DNA of 33,600 bases from Fischerella thermalis PCC 7521 (GTDB taxonomy: Bacteria > Cyanobacteriota > Cyanobacteriia > Cyanobacteriales > Nostocaceae). How positions within the stretch are numbered: the first letter of the stretch is position 1; the number at the start of each line of letters is the position of its first letter. The DNA lies in contig NZ_AJLL01000087.1 in NCBI RefSeq assembly GCF_000317225.1, positions 1-33,600 of the forward strand, given 5' to 3'. The notes below the pieces were generated by a model that worked only from the letters and a program-made list of their open reading frames with translations, did not search any database and had not been told where the DNA came from. Shown in pieces: positions 26,030 through 33,600 of this stretch. The position numbers were made by a program, and so were the translations under genes.

Positions 26030-26365
26030 AGAAGGCAGAGGGCAGTCTCAATGAAAAAATTTACCACTAAGAATGAAAGTGGAATTTTTCCCGTTCCCCG
26101 TTAAGAGTTCCCGACTTTCAAGTCAGCTATTTATGAGAAAATCTCACAACCAAACTTGAAAACCTCTTCTCCAATCCCTAATCCCTGTTCCCTCTTTTCT
26201 AGCTAGCAGGCTGAACTATCAGGTAATACTCACTTTCCCTACCAATGAAGCGTAGATCTTCTCTTGATTTTTAAGCAGCACCCATGTAATATAGCTCACA
26301 AATAACCATTAAATCCTATAAATCGACCGAGTAATAGTAGTTTTTAAGCAAACGGGGTAAATAGA
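26030..26365. other. Spacer before the sulfate transport genes
   Basis: 336 bases without a gene. A GAAGGCAGAGGGCA repeat word runs from the dhaL stop to about 26045, and CCAATCCCTAATCCCTGTTCCCTC-type words lie at 26170-26197. The final 150 bases are AT-rich and probably contain the sbpA promoter; I could not identify a sulfur-control site. Confidence 0.5.
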
Positions 26366-27523
26366 ATGAGTTCGTGGCAGCGTGTGATTACAAAATCAAG
26401 ACAAACCTTATTAAAAATCACTAGTAGGGTAAGAGTAAACTCAATCAAAGGCTTTCTATCACTTGCTTTAGTTGGAGTAAGCTTGAGTGTAGCGATCGCC
26501 TCCTGCTCTGGCGGCAATGGCAATGGTACTGCTGATAATCCTACAGCAAATCCTGTGGCAGCAGGGAACAATAAACAGGATGTCGAAGTAACCCTCGTTT
26601 CCTTTGCCGTTACTAAAGCTGCTCACGATGCTATTATTCCCAAATTTGTCGAAAAGTGGAAACAAGAGCATAACCAAAACGTTACTTTTAGACAAAGCTA
26701 TGGGGGATCTGGTTCACAAACTCGTGCAGTCATCGATGGTTTAGAAGCAGATATAGTTCACTTGGCGCTGGCTTTAGACACTCAAAAAATTGAGAAGGCT
26801 GGACTGATTGAACCTGGATGGGAAAAAGAACTCCCCAATAATGCTGTTGTCTCTAGGTCAGTTGCAGCCCTCATCACTCGTCCAGGAAACCCAAAGAATA
26901 TCAAAACTTGGGCAGATTTGGAAAAAGGCGATATTAAAGTTATTACTGCCGACCCCAAAACCTCAGGTATTGCTCGTTGGAACTTTCTTGCACTGTGGAA
27001 CTCAGTCATTAAAACAGGGGGAGGAGAAGACAAAGCCCTCGACTATGTGACCAAAGTTTACAGTAATGTACCAATATTAACAAAAGATGCTCGTGAAGCT
27101 ACTGACGCTTTTGCTAAGCAGGGTCAAGGAGACGTTTTGATTAACTACGAAAATGAAGCAATTTTGGCACAACAGAAGGGCGAGAAAGTTGATTATGTTG
27201 TTCCAGATGTGAATATTTCCATCGACAATCCAATTGCAGTGGTGGATAAGAACGTTGATAAACACGGTACTCGTGAAGTAGCAGAAGCTTTTGTTCAATA
27301 CCTCTTCACTCCAGAAGCACAGCAAGAGTTCGCCAAACTAGGATTTCGACCTTTAGATGAAGCAGTAGCCCAAAATAAAGAACTTAAAGCGCTTGCTGAT
27401 AAATACACGAAGGTCAATAATTTAGGAAACGTTCAAGACTATGGCGGATGGGCGGAAGTGCAAACGAAATTTTTTGAAGATGGAGCAGTTTTTGACCAAA
27501 TCCAAGGCAAAATCAGACGTTAG
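26366..27523 (+). CDS. sbpA: Periplasmic sulfate-binding lipoprotein
   Basis: Captures sulfate in the periplasm and delivers it to the CysT-CysW permease. The 385-residue protein has a long basic N-region, a hydrophobic core and a lipobox AIASC with Cys47, so it should be a lipoprotein. The mature part has typical sulfate-binding sequences: LVSFAVTKAAHDAIIPKF, QSYGGSGSQTRAVIDG, ADPKTSGIARWNFLALW and the late FRPLDEAV. It is the first gene of a three-gene set with cysT 49 bases and cysW further downstream. A thiosulfate or molybdate preference cannot be excluded, but the motifs fit the sulfate group. Confidence 0.93.
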   Translation: MSSWQRVITKSRQTLLKITSRVRVNSIKGFLSLALVGVSLSVAIASCSGGNGNGTADNPTANPVAAGNNKQDVEVTLVSFAVTKAAHDAIIPKFVEKWKQEHNQNVTFRQSYGGSGSQTRAVIDGLEADIVHLALALDTQKIEKAGLIEPGWEKELPNNAVVSRSVAALITRPGNPKNIKTWADLEKGDIKVITADPKTSGIARWNFLALWNSVIKTGGGEDKALDYVTKVYSNVPILTKDAREATDAFAKQGQGDVLINYENEAILAQQKGEKVDYVVPDVNISIDNPIAVVDKNVDKHGTREVAEAFVQYLFTPEAQQEFAKLGFRPLDEAVAQNKELKALADKYTKVNNLGNVQDYGGWAEVQTKFFEDGAVFDQIQGKIRR

Positions 27524-27572
27524 TCAATAGTCATTAGTCATTAGTTATTCTCCTCGTCTCCCTTCTATTCCC

Positions 27573-28457
27573 ATGACCGTATCCTCTCCTTCATCACCAC
27601 CTCAGCAAAAAGCTAGAAACAAGACTCCAGAATGGAAGAAGTTTTTGGATCAATTTTTCCATCTTCCTTGGACATGGCGAATTACCTTGGGATATCTAAC
27701 AGTGATGTTGATCATCCCAATCACTGCCATGTTTTTTAAAGCAGCGACTAAATCCCCAGCTGAGTTTTGGCAAATTGCTACTAGTCCGATCGCCTTATCA
27801 GCATATAGCGTAACTTTTGTGACGGCATTGGTGACAGCCTTACTCAATGGTGTTTTCGGTACTTTGATTGCTTGGGTCTTAGTTCGTTATGACTTTCCAG
27901 GCAAAAGATTTATTGATGCCACCGTGGATTTACCCTTTGCATTGCCAACAGCAGTAGCAGGTTTAACTCTAGCCACTGTTTACAGTGATAATGGCTGGAT
28001 TGGTTCGCTGTTCGCTCCCTTCGGTATCAAGATTTCCTTTACTAGCTTGGGTGTAGCTGTGGCGATGATTTTTATCTCGCTGCCTTTTGTAGTACGGACT
28101 GTACAACCTGTGCTTCAGGAAATGGAAAAAGAAATCGAAGAAGCTGCTTGGTCTTTAGGTGCGTCTCAATGGCAAACTTTCTGGAAAGTGATTTTACCGC
28201 CGTTATTTCCCACAATTTTGACAGGTGTAGCTTTGGGTTTCTCTCGTGCTGTTGGCGAATACGGTTCGACGGTAATCATATCTTCCAACACTCCCTTCAA
28301 AGATTTGATTGCACCCGTACTGATTTTCCAACGTCTAGAGCAGTATGACTATTCTGGTGCAACGGTAATTGGCATGGTGCTACTGGTTATTTCTTTGCTG
28401 ATATTGCTAGCTATTAATTTCTTACAAACTTGGGCAAGAAGATATGACACTAAATGA
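27573..28457 (+). CDS. cysT: Sulfate ABC transporter permease CysT
   Basis: One of the two inner-membrane channel subunits of the sulfate/thiosulfate importer. The 294-residue protein has about six membrane spans. The ABC-ATPase docking loop is clear: [20 protein letters not shown], the EAA motif, near residues 190-209. The preceding [20 protein letters not shown] and following [18 protein letters not shown] are family hallmarks. It overlaps cysW by 14 bases, so the two are translationally coupled. The leader contains AGTCATT heptamers (27529-27547) and a pyrimidine-rich run, with no strong ribosome site. Confidence 0.95.
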   Translation: MTVSSPSSPPQQKARNKTPEWKKFLDQFFHLPWTWRITLGYLTVMLIIPITAMFFKAATKSPAEFWQIATSPIALSAYSVTFVTALVTALLNGVFGTLIAWVLVRYDFPGKRFIDATVDLPFALPTAVAGLTLATVYSDNGWIGSLFAPFGIKISFTSLGVAVAMIFISLPFVVRTVQPVLQEMEKEIEEAAWSLGASQWQTFWKVILPPLFPTILTGVALGFSRAVGEYGSTVIISSNTPFKDLIAPVLIFQRLEQYDYSGATVIGMVLLVISLLILLAINFLQTWARRYDTK

Positions 28458-29316
28458 AGAAGCGTCTTTTCCACAACCCCACAAACAAAAACCAACCAAA
28501 ACAAAAAGTTTCATTCCTGTAATATTAATTGGGATTGCATTGGGGTATTTAGCGTTGATGCTGTATATCCCTGCTGTCAACGTTTTTTACCAAGCATTTA
28601 AAAATGGAGTCGGACCGTTTGTTTCTAACCTAACCCGAGAGGATTTTCTGAGTGCAGCCAAGCTGACAGTACTACTAGCTTTAATTGCTGTACCAGTAAA
28701 TACTATATTTGGTTTATGTGCAGCTTGGGCGATCGCTCGTCACAAATTTCCTGGTCGCACTTTAATTTTGAGTATCATAGACCTACCCTTTTCAATTTCG
28801 CCCGTCGTTGCTGGTTTAATGATCGTGCTACTTTACGGACGAAATGGCTGGTTTGGGGGCTGGTTGCAAGAGCATGGGATCAAAATTATTTTTGCTTTCC
28901 CTGGGATGTTACTGGCTACAGCTTTTGTTAGTATGCCCTTTGTTGCCCGTGAAGTCATTCCGGTGTTAGAGGAGTTAGGAAGCGATCAAGAAGAAGCAGC
29001 ACAAACTTTGGGCGCAAACAGCTGGCAAACATTTTGGCGTGTGACATTACCGAATATCCGTTGGGGTTTGCTTTATGGCTTAATCTTAACCAATGCCAGA
29101 GCAATGGGTGAATTCGGTGCTGTTTCCGTAGTCTCTGGAAACATCGCTGGTAAAACTCAAAGCTTACCTCTATTTGTAGAGGATGCTTACAAACAATATG
29201 AAACAGAAGCAGCCTATTCAGCTGCTGTGATCTTAGCACTGCTTGCAGTCGTAACTTTGGTGTTGAAGGGGATTTTAGAACGGAAAACAGGTATCAAATC
29301 AACAAAGACTCATTAG
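28444..29316 (+). CDS. cysW: Sulfate ABC transporter permease CysW
   Basis: Second channel subunit of the sulfate importer. The protein has 290 residues and about six spans, with [20 protein letters not shown], the EAA loop [20 protein letters not shown] and the conserved [21 protein letters not shown]. Its ATG lies inside the end of cysT, with a 14-base overlap. The matching ATPase gene cysA does not follow; the next gene is on the other strand. The complex therefore must borrow an ATPase encoded elsewhere. Confidence 0.95.
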   Translation: MTLNEEASFPQPHKQKPTKTKSFIPVILIGIALGYLALMLYIPAVNVFYQAFKNGVGPFVSNLTREDFLSAAKLTVLLALIAVPVNTIFGLCAAWAIARHKFPGRTLILSIIDLPFSISPVVAGLMIVLLYGRNGWFGGWLQEHGIKIIFAFPGMLLATAFVSMPFVAREVIPVLEELGSDQEEAAQTLGANSWQTFWRVTLPNIRWGLLYGLILTNARAMGEFGAVSVVSGNIAGKTQSLPLFVEDAYKQYETEAAYSAAVILALLAVVTLVLKGILERKTGIKSTKTH

Positions 29317-29416
29317 TCATTTTGATGTTGCTTGTTGTTAGTTGTTGGAAATTACAATCACCGATCAACTACCAACAAATAACCAATGTGACTAATAACT
29401 AAGACATATAAGCCAC

Positions 29417-29449
29417 AAAAAACCGTAGTTATCAGAAAGATAACCACGG
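29417..29449 (-). terminator. Intrinsic terminator of the Bax-inhibitor-like gene
   Basis: On the plus strand CCGTAGTTATC (29423-29433), loop AGAAA, GATAACCACGG (29439-29449): an 11-bp stem with one mismatch. Read on the minus strand, the hairpin is followed by a run of six T (29417-29422). It lies 38 bases past the stop of the gene at 29487-30215 and is the clearest terminator in the window. Confidence 0.85.
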
Positions 29450-29486
29450 CATAAAGCTTAAAACAGTGGTTTTCTACTAGATATAC

Positions 29487-30215
29487 TTAGTCACGACCAT
29501 TTAGGGCGATCAACAGCCTCAGAATGAAGATGAAAAGGTTGATGTAAGTTAAGTACATCGACAAAGCCGCAGGTAGGTATTGGTCATTGCGGTAGGTACG
29601 TGGCAGAATGTAAAAATCAACTACAGACGCTCCAGCAAATAGGAATACACCCAAAGCAGAAATACCTATTTCTAACCAGCCTGGAGTATAGACACCAAAC
29701 AAAGCAAAGACAAATTGCAAGCCGACAACTACGACTAGGGCGATAATACCCAGATTGATGGTTTTTGTCAGAGCCATACCGTCAGTGTCAGAAAGATTTG
29801 AACCTATCTGACGAGCGGCGATAAAGGTGATTCCACAACCAAGGGCTGCTAAACCTATTCCTTGAATACCTACACCCTCAGTTCTGAGCGCCACAAATAC
29901 CAAGCCACTGAGAGTATAACCAGATAAAAGGCTATAGGCGGCTAATAGAGGCAGTGCAAGGCTATTTTTGCCCTTTTCAGCAACATTCTGGGCGACAAAG
30001 AACAAAATGAATTCCACAATCACCGCACCGATGAAAGTGGGAAAAAACAATCCGGGGTTAGCACGGATAATTCCTAAACCGCCATAGGTTCCCAATGCTG
30101 TTAAGATGAGACCGCCTCCGAGATAAGGCAGAGCATTGGCTATGACATTTGGTCCGACTAGGGCTTGAGTTCTAGCCTCACGGATGGCGTCACGGAAGTT
30201 GCTAGTATTGCTCAT
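29487..30215 (-). CDS. Bax inhibitor-1/YccA family membrane protein
   Basis: A 242-residue integral membrane protein of the BI-1 (TMBIM) family with seven predicted spans; in bacteria members act as pH-sensitive Ca leak channels or interact with FtsH. A short N-terminal cytoplasmic helix (SNFRDAIREARTQALVG) leads to the first span. The conserved Asp in SVVDFYILPRTY is present. In the last span the text is YLTYINLFIFILRLL, with Thr where, as I recall, many members have the second Asp of the gating pair, so channel control may differ. It is monocistronic, with an excellent terminator and a 373-base upstream spacer. Confidence 0.88.
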   Translation of the reverse strand: MSNTSNFRDAIREARTQALVGPNVIANALPYLGGGLILTALGTYGGLGIIRANPGLFFPTFIGAVIVEFILFFVAQNVAEKGKNSLALPLLAAYSLLSGYTLSGLVFVALRTEGVGIQGIGLAALGCGITFIAARQIGSNLSDTDGMALTKTINLGIIALVVVVGLQFVFALFGVYTPGWLEIGISALGVFLFAGASVVDFYILPRTYRNDQYLPAALSMYLTYINLFIFILRLLIALNGRD

Positions 30216-30588
30216 ATTTTACATTTGAGAATTTTACTGACTAATTCCATTCTTACCTAGATTTTTAGCTCATAATTAGAGAAATGAATCCGTAGACATT
30301 GTGTTTGCAAGCGCTGGGCATATTGATCAAGGTCTTTGATGACTTCGCACTGCACAAGGGTTACATGCTCGCTAAAACTTGCCGTGAACAAAAACATCTC
30401 TGTATCGAACGGATATGGGTACAAAAATTATGCGTGTAAATACTGACCTACGGACTGAGAGCCTACATAAGTTCAGTGAAACAACGAATGGTTTCTCCAA
30501 CCGTTCCTAAGGAAAATAATTACAGCTTAAGTGAAGTTTTACGCAACTCCGTTTTCTAGGGAATAGGAGTTACCAAAAAGGAATTTCT
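30216..30588. other. Divergent spacer between the BI-1 gene and sigF
   Basis: 373 bases with promoters for both flanking genes presumably present, none of which I can place reliably. An inverted repeat AACTCC/GGAGTT (30545-30571) lies just before the sigF ribosome site (AAAGGAA). No small gene or RNA recognised. Confidence 0.5.
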
Positions 30589-31371
30589 ATGGAAACAAGT
30601 CAGTCCTCTATGCGGCCTGATGGTATGGAGTTATTGCAGTTATACCATCAGAATCCTTCTATTGAACTTCGTAATCAGCTTGTTAAATTAAATACTGGCT
30701 TAGTACGGAAAATGGCTCATAAGTTTAGCCATCAATGTAATGAGCCTTATGAAGACCTAGAGCAAATCGGTTACTTTGGTTTAATCAGAGCAATTGAGCG
30801 TTTTGATCCCAGCCAAGGATATGCTTTTAGTTCCTTTGCTGTCCCATATATTCGGGGTGAGATGCTGCACTTTTTGCGCGATCGCAGTACTCTATTAAAA
30901 ATTCCCCGTCGTTGGCAAGAACTCTACAATGAGGGGCAAAAAGTTCGTAAGGAATTGGCGGAAATTTTAGGTCGTCCTCCTAAGGATACAGAAATTGCTA
31001 AACAACTCAAGGTATCTGTGCAAGAGTGGCAAGAAACCAAATTAGCTGCTCAAAATCGTATGCCTTTAAGTTTAGACGCCACGGTAGTTAACTACATTGA
31101 TTGTCAAATCACCTTGGGAGAGGCGCTTCCTTGTCCTCGTTCTGGCACTCAACAGCTACAACACGAAGAACGGCAACAACTACAAGGGGCAATTAGCATG
31201 TTAGAAGAAAAGCCCCGTATGGCAGTAGAACTAGTCTTCTTGAAAGAACTTTCTCGCAAAGATGCCGCTAAGAAAATTGGCACTAGTCCAATGACAGTCA
31301 CACGGTATCTGCAAAAGGGAATTCAGGATTTGATGTCGATGCTGCAAACACAAGCCTTATCAACAGGCTGA
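30589..31371 (+). CDS. sigF: RNA polymerase sigma factor SigF (group 3)
   Basis: Alternative sigma factor; in other cyanobacteria SigF controls type IV pili, motility and envelope genes. The 260-residue protein lacks region 1. Region 2 is strong (GLVRKMAHKFSH, then EDLEQIGYFGLIRAIERFDP and YAFSSFAVPYIRGEMLHFLRD). Region 3 begins IPRRWQELYNEG, and region 4 ends in the helix-turn-helix LSRKDAAKKIGTSPMTVTRYL. This pattern fits SigF better than other group 3 factors, though SigG/SigJ-like names cannot be excluded without a tree. AAAGGAA lies seven bases before the start. Its stop overlaps the convergent dusA stop by 12 bases. No anti-sigma gene is adjacent. Confidence 0.85.
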   Translation: METSQSSMRPDGMELLQLYHQNPSIELRNQLVKLNTGLVRKMAHKFSHQCNEPYEDLEQIGYFGLIRAIERFDPSQGYAFSSFAVPYIRGEMLHFLRDRSTLLKIPRRWQELYNEGQKVRKELAEILGRPPKDTEIAKQLKVSVQEWQETKLAAQNRMPLSLDATVVNYIDCQITLGEALPCPRSGTQQLQHEERQQLQGAISMLEEKPRMAVELVFLKELSRKDAAKKIGTSPMTVTRYLQKGIQDLMSMLQTQALSTG

Positions 31372-32400
31372 AAGCACATTTCCTAGTAATGGCGAGTTGG
31401 GAACTTGTGCTAACGCCTCTTGTACCACAGCAGAACCTGCTCCCAGATAGCAGGAATTTTCCGTGAGATGACGCTTCCAAACTCGACTACCCGGTTGTCC
31501 AGCAAACAATTGCAACATGTGGCGGGTAATTTTGTTGAGTTTCAGACCTTTTGCCACCCAGTAATCAATATAAGCCAACATCGCTTCAGCAACTTCATGG
31601 CGAGATAGAGGTTGCATCGCCTCGCCGTAGATTTCACTATCTGCTGTGGCAAATAAATAGGGATGATCGTAAGCTGCACGCCCAATCATCACCGCATCTA
31701 CCGATTGTAAATGCTCTTTTACCTGCTCCATGTTAAGAATTCCACCATTGATTTCGATAAATAGGTGGGGAAATTCCTGTTTCAGACGATACACATCACC
31801 ATAGCGCAGGGGTGGAATATCACGGTTTTCTTTCGGGCTTAACCCCTGTAACCAAGCTTTGCGGGCATGGACAGTAAAACGTTGGCAGCCTGCTTGTGAG
31901 ACAATGCGAACAAAATTTTCCATATCTTCGTAGCGATCGCGATCGTCAATACCAATGCGGTGCTTAACACTTACTGGGATACGAGTAGCATTAATCATCT
32001 CAGCTACACAGTCTGCTACTTTCTCCGGGTGTGCCATTAAACAAGCCCCAAAATTGCCATCTTGGACACGACTACTCGGACAACCGACATTCAGATTGAT
32101 TTCATCGTAGCCCATATCCTCAGCAATCCGGCTACATTCAGCTAATTCCTTGGGATTATCGCCTCCAACCTGCAAAACAAGGGGCTTTTCTTCTGGGAAA
32201 AAGCCGAGTAAGTGTTCTTTGTCACCATGTAAAATCGCGGCAGTTGTCACCATCTCGGTATAAAGCAAAGTGCGACGTGTGATTTGCCGCATAAAATACC
32301 GAAAGTGACGATCTGTACGATCCATCATCGGTGCAACACTGAGAGGATAAGCACCATGAATCATGGATTGGGGCAAAGTAGCTGAATTCAAATAAGTCAT
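31360..32400 (-). CDS. dusA: tRNA-dihydrouridine synthase A
   Basis: FMN enzyme that reduces uridines in the tRNA D-loop. The 346-residue protein has the DusA start SVAPMMDRTDRHFRYFMR, the catalytic Cys107 in NVGCPSSRVQDGNFGACLM, the KHRIGID substrate loop and VHARKAWLQGLSPKENR. The FMN phosphate loop appears as INGGI near residue 220 and VMIGRAAYDHPYLF near 240. ATG 32400 is chosen; a GTG two codons upstream is open but less likely. The ends of dusA and sigF overlap by 12 bases on opposite strands, so each transcript runs antisense into the other. The 289 bases to menB contain both promoters. Confidence 0.96.
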   Translation of the reverse strand: MTYLNSATLPQSMIHGAYPLSVAPMMDRTDRHFRYFMRQITRRTLLYTEMVTTAAILHGDKEHLLGFFPEEKPLVLQVGGDNPKELAECSRIAEDMGYDEINLNVGCPSSRVQDGNFGACLMAHPEKVADCVAEMINATRIPVSVKHRIGIDDRDRYEDMENFVRIVSQAGCQRFTVHARKAWLQGLSPKENRDIPPLRYGDVYRLKQEFPHLFIEINGGILNMEQVKEHLQSVDAVMIGRAAYDHPYLFATADSEIYGEAMQPLSRHEVAEAMLAYIDYWVAKGLKLNKITRHMLQLFAGQPGSRVWKRHLTENSCYLGAGSAVVQEALAQVPNSPLLGNVLSAC

Positions 32401-32689
32401 GATCACGAGTCTAGCTTAGAGATAAGCTTTTTTGATAATTTCCATCCAGTGTTCAAGGTGTTGAAATAGCCTAAAGTTATTTATCTCAAAGGACTCCAGC
32501 ATAAAATATCTCCGTAATCCCTCCCCATTAGCTTACAAGATACCTGGCTTACAAGTATTGGGGAAAAATTGAGAGTGGATTTTCAAGGATATCCAAAGGC
32601 TAGAGTTAAGCGATAGAATAGCTCAAATAGCTAGGGACAAATAACTTGCGATAAAATTCTCAGGTTACAAAAATATATCACCCTATACA

Positions 32690-33523
32690 ATGCAAATTAA
32701 CTGGCAAAGCGTTAAAACCTACGAAGACATTCTTTATTACAAAGCCGATGGCATTGCCAAAATCACCATCAATCGCCCCCACAAGCGCAATGCTTTCCGT
32801 CCCAAAACTATCTTTGAACTATACGATGCCTTTTGTGATGCCCGGGAAGATACTACTATAGGTGTTGTATTATTGACTGGTTATGGCCCGCATACTGATG
32901 GTAAATATGCCTTTTGTGCTGGCGGGGATCAGAGTGTACGTGGACACGCAGGTTATGTAGATGATAGTGGGATTCCCCGATTGAATGTATTAGATTTGCA
33001 ACGTCTAATTCGGTCAATGCCAAAAGTCGTAATTGCTCTGGTAGCTGGGTATGCGATTGGGGGAGGACACGTCCTACATTTAATATGTGACCTGACTATC
33101 GCCGCCGACAACGCCATTTTTGGACAGACGGGTCCGAAAGTGGGTAGCTTTGACGGTGGTTTTGGTGCTAGCTATCTAGCGCGGATTGTGGGACAAAAAA
33201 AGGCACGAGAGATTTGGTTTCTGTGCCGTCAATATAATGCCGAACAGGCGCTGGAAATGGGCTTGGTAAACTGCGTTGTGCCAGTGGAACAACTAGAAGC
33301 AGAGGGCATCCAGTGGGCTAAGGAAGTTTTAGAAAAAAGTCCCATTGCGATTCGTTGTTTAAAAGCAGCATTCAATGCTGATTGTGACGGACAAGCTGGC
33401 TTACAAGAACTTGCTGGTAATGCAACTTTACTTTACTACATGACAGAAGAAGGAGCCGAGGGAAAACAGGCGTTTTTAGAGAAACGTCCACCTAATTTCC
33501 GACAATATCCTTGGCTACCGTGA
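32690..33523 (+). CDS. menB: 1,4-dihydroxy-2-naphthoyl-CoA synthase
   Basis: Closes the naphthoate ring from o-succinylbenzoyl-CoA in phylloquinone synthesis, the electron carrier of photosystem I. The crotonase-fold protein has 277 residues. The oxyanion-hole segments are AFCAGGDQ (near 75-81) and IGGGH (near 123-127). At the site that separates the two MenB types it has Gly148 in [12 protein letters not shown] and Trp176, matching E. coli Gly156 and Trp184, so it should need bicarbonate as the catalytic base. The ending [13 protein letters not shown] is typical. No clear ribosome site precedes the ATG. No other men gene lies nearby. Confidence 0.96.
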   Translation: MQINWQSVKTYEDILYYKADGIAKITINRPHKRNAFRPKTIFELYDAFCDAREDTTIGVVLLTGYGPHTDGKYAFCAGGDQSVRGHAGYVDDSGIPRLNVLDLQRLIRSMPKVVIALVAGYAIGGGHVLHLICDLTIAADNAIFGQTGPKVGSFDGGFGASYLARIVGQKKAREIWFLCRQYNAEQALEMGLVNCVVPVEQLEAEGIQWAKEVLEKSPIAIRCLKAAFNADCDGQAGLQELAGNATLLYYMTEEGAEGKQAFLEKRPPNFRQYPWLP

Positions 33524-33525
33524 GT

Positions 33526-33591
33526 AAAAGGTGGGGTAAAACCAGGGTTCATAAGCTATTTCAGACTTCTGGCTATACCGTAGCACCTTTT
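33526..33591. repeat. Inverted repeat after menB
   Basis: AAAAGGTG (33526-33533) and CACCTTTT (33584-33591) could pair across 50 bases, just after the menB stop. Possibly a terminator-like fold or a dispersed element cut by the window edge. Weakly supported. Confidence 0.25.
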
Positions 33592-33600
33592 AGGAGAGGG

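Noticed and set aside
1-33600. tRNA, rRNA, 6S RNA or riboswitch genes
   Set aside because: No cloverleaf, rRNA or known riboswitch core was recognised by eye in any spacer; a covariance-model scan would settle it.

Overview
The window comes from a filamentous, probably heterocyst-forming cyanobacterium (order Nostocales). This rests on repeated GCGATCGC (HIP1) octamers, many short tandem heptamer repeats between genes, a multi-GAF bilin-type histidine kinase, a SigF-type sigma factor, MenB for phylloquinone, and the dnaA-oriC-dnaN arrangement. I cannot name a genus. There are 25 protein genes that I accept, one gene remnant, one replication origin, several hairpins and dispersed repeats. I found no rRNA, tRNA, CRISPR array or insertion sequence.

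Layout. 1-3.6 kb (minus strand): RDD membrane protein, rpmG, rpsR, a terminator, then an RNase II/R-type exoribonuclease. 3.8-5.4 kb (plus): a DUF2358 protein and an ArsA/GET3-like ATPase with an HSP20-like tail. 5.46-9.4 kb: a broken piece of a GAF-kinase gene, a LexA-box-like palindrome, and an intact 1100-residue kinase with three GAF domains carrying the bilin-ligand Cys-His pair. 9.4-12.3 kb (minus): dnaN and dnaA with a seven-box DnaA cluster between them (oriC). 12.5-14.7 kb (plus): an HtrA-type protease and peptide deformylase.

14.8-21.1 kb is the most unusual part: five same-strand genes encoding seven divergent heavy-metal-associated-like (HMA_2) modules, a P-type ATPase and a small DUF5132 membrane protein. 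None of the modules has the CxxC metal loop; they carry a Pro-Gly-Arg/Gln loop instead. The ATPase has Phe-Ala-Thr where metal pumps have Cys-Pro-Cys. I infer one membrane-bound transport or envelope system of unknown substrate. One of its genes has absorbed an intergenic repeat in frame and carries a 44-nt exact internal repeat.

21.5-26.0 kb: a membrane protein that looks N-terminally shortened, then dhaK and dhaL (dihydroxyacetone kinase) separated by an opposite-strand secreted beta-helix (pectate-lyase-3-like) gene. 26.4-29.3 kb: the sulfate importer genes sbpA-cysT-cysW, without the ATPase gene cysA. 29.5-33.5 kb: a Bax-inhibitor-1 family protein with a clear terminator, sigF, dusA (overlapping the sigF end by 12 bp) and menB.

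The heptamer repeats are not confined to spacers. They sit against start codons (RDD gene, def), at the edge of the kinase remnant, on both sides of oriC in inverted orientation, and inside at least one reading frame.
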